Below are positions 5,920-7,808 of a stretch of DNA of 7,808 nt, piece after piece; position 1 is the first letter of the stretch, and every line of letters begins with the position of its first letter. The notes under the pieces are model-generated. The model was given only the letters and a program-made list of their open reading frames with translations. It had not been told where the DNA came from and ran no database searches. Both the position numbers and the translations under genes were made by a program. The DNA is taken from contig CAYZJY010000084.1 of assembly GCA_964478995.1 (NCBI GenBank), forward strand, positions 1-7,808, in the 5' to 3' direction. This stretch comes from NZWG01 sp964478995. Lineage in GTDB: Bacteria; Fidelibacterota; Marinisomatia; Marinisomatales; UBA1611.

Positions 5920-6066
5920 TTAGTTTATCCTTTCTCTAAGTGGCACATGGAAAATTATTCCAAACATAATTCCAAGAAGCAAATTATTTAAGGTTAATGC
6001 CATACCAGTTACAAAAATAAGTCCCACTGCTAGATTTTTCAGTTTAGTCCCAATCTTGAAATCCAT
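5920..6066 (-). CDS. Small membrane protein, 48 aa, overlapping the Omp28-like lipoprotein gene
   Basis: An ATG at 6064-6066 opens a 48-codon frame ending with TAA at 5920-5922. The product starts MDFKIGTKLK and is then almost wholly hydrophobic (NLAVGLIFVTGMALTLNNLL followed by LGIMFGIIFHV), ending in charged PLRERIN. It could form one long helix or a two-helix hairpin. The start overlaps the last 23 bases of the lipoprotein gene in another frame, and the stop is 1 bp before the zinc-ribbon ATG. This spacing is typical of translationally coupled genes. The ribosome site is weak (GAGTGAG region). No family recognised. Confidence 0.7.
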   Translation of the reverse strand: MDFKIGTKLKNLAVGLIFVTGMALTLNNLLLGIMFGIIFHVPLRERIN

Positions 6067-6886
6067 TAATACTCACTCTTTGAACATTTAATATTTCATG
6101 GTCTACCATGGATGAACCAACATGGTGTATGAAGGCAACTGCATGTAAATTATTTTTTTCATAAGAAGATATGTCAATTGTATAGGTGTCAACTTGTTCA
6201 CCGCCTGATATTAATACTGACGTGTCCAATGGGTCTCCTAATGAGCCACTCAGTACTGCTCTTAGAGTATTGTTATGTTCGTATCCTACAATAGGATTTC
6301 CCAGTTGATAGAAAGTGCTACTTGAATCAGCATCATAATAATTTGCCTGATCATATCCATAGCCAGAACCTGTTACATGGTCTTCAATTAAATAAACAGT
6401 AAGTCTGTGGTCACCTTCCAGGGTTGTATTAAAACCGGTATGGACCTCTATGGTGGCAATTCCACCACTCACCTTTGATCTCATTGCCAGTCCACAGGAT
6501 GGCGTACTTGATAATCGATTATTGGCCATGAAGGACCAATAACCTGCATTAAGAGACACATAACCATCATACGGAACTCTGTCTACCATCCCTGATGGGT
6601 ATCCAGCATTTTGGTATGTCATTTCTAAAAAAGATGAATGCTCTACTTCCATCGCATCACCAGAATGAACACCAATACCAATTATATTATCATTTTCCTC
6701 AATGAGGCTTTCAACTATGTATGCACCAATGGGACAATATCCACACCATGCGCCTGTAAATTCTTCAATAAGTACCTTTTTTGTGAAAGATGTAGGCATC
6801 TCACTAAACTCTTGTTTGACATCTTTATCTTCGCATCCAATAAAAACAATTAACCAAACTAAGAAAATATTCAAATATCTATTCAT
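6044..6886 (-). CDS. Omp28-like thioredoxin-fold lipoprotein with CxxC active site
   Basis: The protein has 280 aa. I chose the ATG at 6884-6886 because GGAG (6893-6896) lies 6 bases upstream and the next residues form a lipoprotein signal, WLIVFIG-C18. The longer open frame adds six residues that overlap the ribosome site. After an acidic CEDKD linker comes a thioredoxin-like domain with KKVLIEEFTGAWC48GYC51P, IGVHSGD and a cis-proline loop, NAGYP97SGMVDR. The rest (about 120-280) is a beta-rich Omp28-type domain (ATIEVHTGF, LTVYLIEDHV, LHAVAFIHHV, EILNVQRVSING). It is expected to act as a thiol-disulfide exchange protein in the envelope. The acidic residues after the lipid cysteine suggest surface or outer-membrane display. 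It is the Cys counterpart of the selenoprotein gene about 400 bp away, and is followed by an overlapping 48-aa membrane gene. Confidence 0.9.
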   Translation of the reverse strand: MNRYLNIFLVWLIVFIGCEDKDVKQEFSEMPTSFTKKVLIEEFTGAWCGYCPIGAYIVESLIEENDNIIGIGVHSGDAMEVEHSSFLEMTYQNAGYPSGMVDRVPYDGYVSLNAGYWSFMANNRLSSTPSCGLAMRSKVSGGIATIEVHTGFNTTLEGDHRLTVYLIEDHVTGSGYGYDQANYYDADSSSTFYQLGNPIVGYEHNNTLRAVLSGSLGDPLDTSVLISGGEQVDTYTIDISSYEKNNLHAVAFIHHVGSSMVDHEILNVQRVSINGFQDWD

Positions 6887-6892
6887 GTTGTT

Positions 6893-6896
6893 CTCC
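6893..6896 (-). promoter_or_regulatory. Ribosome binding site of the Omp28-like lipoprotein
   Basis: GGAG on the minus strand, 6 bases before the ATG at 6884-6886. It fixes the start downstream of the in-frame ATG at 6904. Confidence 0.65.
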
Positions 6897-6955
6897 AAAA
6901 TCAAATAAAATCCACCAATTATCTGTCATTCATGTATTTCATGGTAAACGATTCA

Positions 6956-7375
6956 CTATTTTTTATATCTAACAATGGTCTTGTAACCAAAGAATTCATC
7001 GGTCTCCTCATTTATCGTGGTTATGGTAAGAAGATCATCATTGATATCATAGGTTGCATGAATGGTCTCAGAATCAGCCACGATCTTTAGAATATCATCT
7101 TTCACAAGCCAGGTACCTCTACCTTTTTTCATTATGCCATTGGTCAAGGCCATGAACGACAATGAGCCTGACCTATGAAAGGATAGAGATTCAGTATTAC
7201 CCTGGTCTTTAAACACTACCTCACTCTCTTCCTCTTCTGCATAGGTTATGGTTTCCATTGATTCAAACGTCCATTCTTCGATCAACTTCAAATGAGGGTA
7301 TTTTGGTTTGATCGTGAATGAACTCTGGCCCCAGACCAGACCGATCAACAATAGAAACATCATGCGATTGGTCAT
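6956..7375 (-). CDS. Secreted lipocalin-like protein
   Basis: The protein has 139 aa. A strong AGGAGG site (7380-7385) lies 4 bases before the ATG at 7373-7375. Residues 1-16 (MTNRMMFLLLIGLVWG) are a signal peptide without a lipobox cysteine. The mature part is all-beta in character with the layout of small bacterial lipocalin-like domains: LIEEWTFESMET near the start, then HRSGSLSFMALTNG, GRGTWLVKDDILKI, HATYDINDDLLTIT and a closing YKTIVRYKK. These proteins usually form a single barrel that binds a small hydrophobic ligand or caps another envelope protein. No ligand can be proposed. Assignment is by motif rhythm, not by strong identity. It sits 74 bp after one Omp28-like gene and 69 bp before another, probably in one transcription unit. 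Confidence 0.78.
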   Translation of the reverse strand: MTNRMMFLLLIGLVWGQSSFTIKPKYPHLKLIEEWTFESMETITYAEEEESEVVFKDQGNTESLSFHRSGSLSFMALTNGIMKKGRGTWLVKDDILKIVADSETIHATYDINDDLLTITTINEETDEFFGYKTIVRYKK

Positions 7376-7407
7376 TATTCCTCCTCAGAATAAAGATTCA
7401 AGAGTAC

Positions 7408-7415
7408 CAAATTTA
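7408..7415 (-). promoter_or_regulatory. Possible -7 element before the lipocalin-like gene
   Basis: TAAATTTG on the minus strand fits the Bacteroidetes -7 consensus TAnnTTTG and lies about 30 bases before the AGGAGG site. No convincing -33 TTG partner is seen and the spacer is very AT-rich, so this is only a hint that the cluster has an internal promoter. Confidence 0.2.
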
Positions 7416-7449
7416 TATTGTATAGAAAAATAATTAGATAATAAATATT

Positions 7450-7808
7450 TTAATTTATCCCAGCGACTTGCACAATCTCTCTGGTGTATTTATTTTGAAT
7501 AAAAGCAACCACAGATAGGTTAGAAATATCGTATTCTACTTCATGCCAAGAAGTTTCATAATTATTTTGAGGCCAGTTTGAAGGGAATTCCCAAGAATAG
7601 GTTTTTGATATTTCTTCATTACCCAATAATAGTGGTTCACCACTCAAACCTGAATTGATCCAACCAAGGAAAACGTCTTGATGGTGTTCTTCATCATTAT
7701 ATCCTTTGTAATCTACATTATCCAATGTGGCGGCAATAAATAGGTGCAGGGAATCGCTTAGAGTCATATCTCTAGAACTATTTATTTTAACTTGTACTGT
7801 TACATCCA
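7450..7808 (-). CDS. Omp28-like secreted protein, C-terminal part (5' end outside window)
   Basis: The frame is open to the right edge: reading inward from the edge gives DVTVQVKINSSRD before the first internal ATG at 7765-7767, so the gene starts beyond the window. About 119 codons are visible, ending with TAA at 7450-7452. The fragment resembles the beta domain that closes the Omp28-like proteins here: LHLFIAATLDNVDYKGYNDE, HHQDVFLGWI, an aromatic YSWEFPSNWPQNN, and the closing strand LSVVAFIQNKYTREIVQVAG. The selenoprotein has IIAIIQNLDNYDVLQ at the equivalent place. A thioredoxin domain is therefore expected upstream but is not visible, and whether it uses Cys or Sec cannot be said. It is the first visible gene of the minus-strand cluster. 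Confidence 0.7.
   Translation of the reverse strand, partial: DVTVQVKINSSRDMTLSDSLHLFIAATLDNVDYKGYNDEEHHQDVFLGWINSGLSGEPLLLGNEEISKTYSWEFPSNWPQNNYETSWHEVEYDISNLSVVAFIQNKYTREIVQVAGIN

Overview
This window looks like low-GC genomic DNA from an uncultured member of the Fibrobacteres-Chlorobi-Bacteroidetes side of the bacteria. The best guess is Candidatus Marinimicrobia (SAR406), and this is inference. The evidence is a type IX secretion C-terminal sorting domain of the NYPNPFNP...TTLRY type, several acidic-tailed lipoproteins, Omp28-like thioredoxin-fold proteins, and a secreted protein ending in calcium-binding thrombospondin-3/dockerin-like repeats. A run of exactly 100 N flanked by two identical 55-base copies shows a scaffolded short-read assembly.

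Layout. Positions 1-669 (+) carry the 3' end of a C5-cytosine DNA methyltransferase. Tail-to-tail with it, 704-1268 (-), lies a PD-(D/E)xK nuclease that reads as the partner restriction enzyme of a type II restriction-modification pair. Its reading frame is broken at a run of ten A (coding strand) and is restored exactly by removing one base. Upstream of it on the minus strand is a tight operon: a 41-aa membrane peptide (3318-3443), a lipoprotein of seven Cys-containing repeats (2191-3309) and a protein with a type IX sorting domain (1279-2186, split by the N gap). Next, also on the minus strand, is a tandem-cupin lipoprotein (3520-4230).

The centrepiece is on the plus strand. A 408-codon gene (4420-5646) is interrupted by an in-frame TGA at 4600-4602. 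The TGA falls exactly on the first cysteine of the CxxC active site of an Omp28-like thioredoxin domain. Four bases further on begins a hairpin (4607-4638) with a 3-nt apical loop starting with G, 19 nt after the TGA, which fits a bacterial SECIS element. I interpret the gene as an exported selenoprotein with a UxxC active site. A paralogue in the same window (6044-6886) has CxxC at the aligned position.

The right third is a minus-strand cluster of envelope genes: the C-terminal part of another Omp28-like protein (7450 to the edge), a lipocalin-like secreted protein, the CxxC Omp28-like lipoprotein, an overlapping 48-aa membrane protein, and a small zinc-ribbon protein. The two small membrane proteins (3318-3443 and 5920-6066) were found by reading the spacers. 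Taken together, most of the window encodes surface or periplasmic proteins, with thiol (and probably selenol) redox chemistry as the recurring theme, bordered by an accessory restriction-modification locus.
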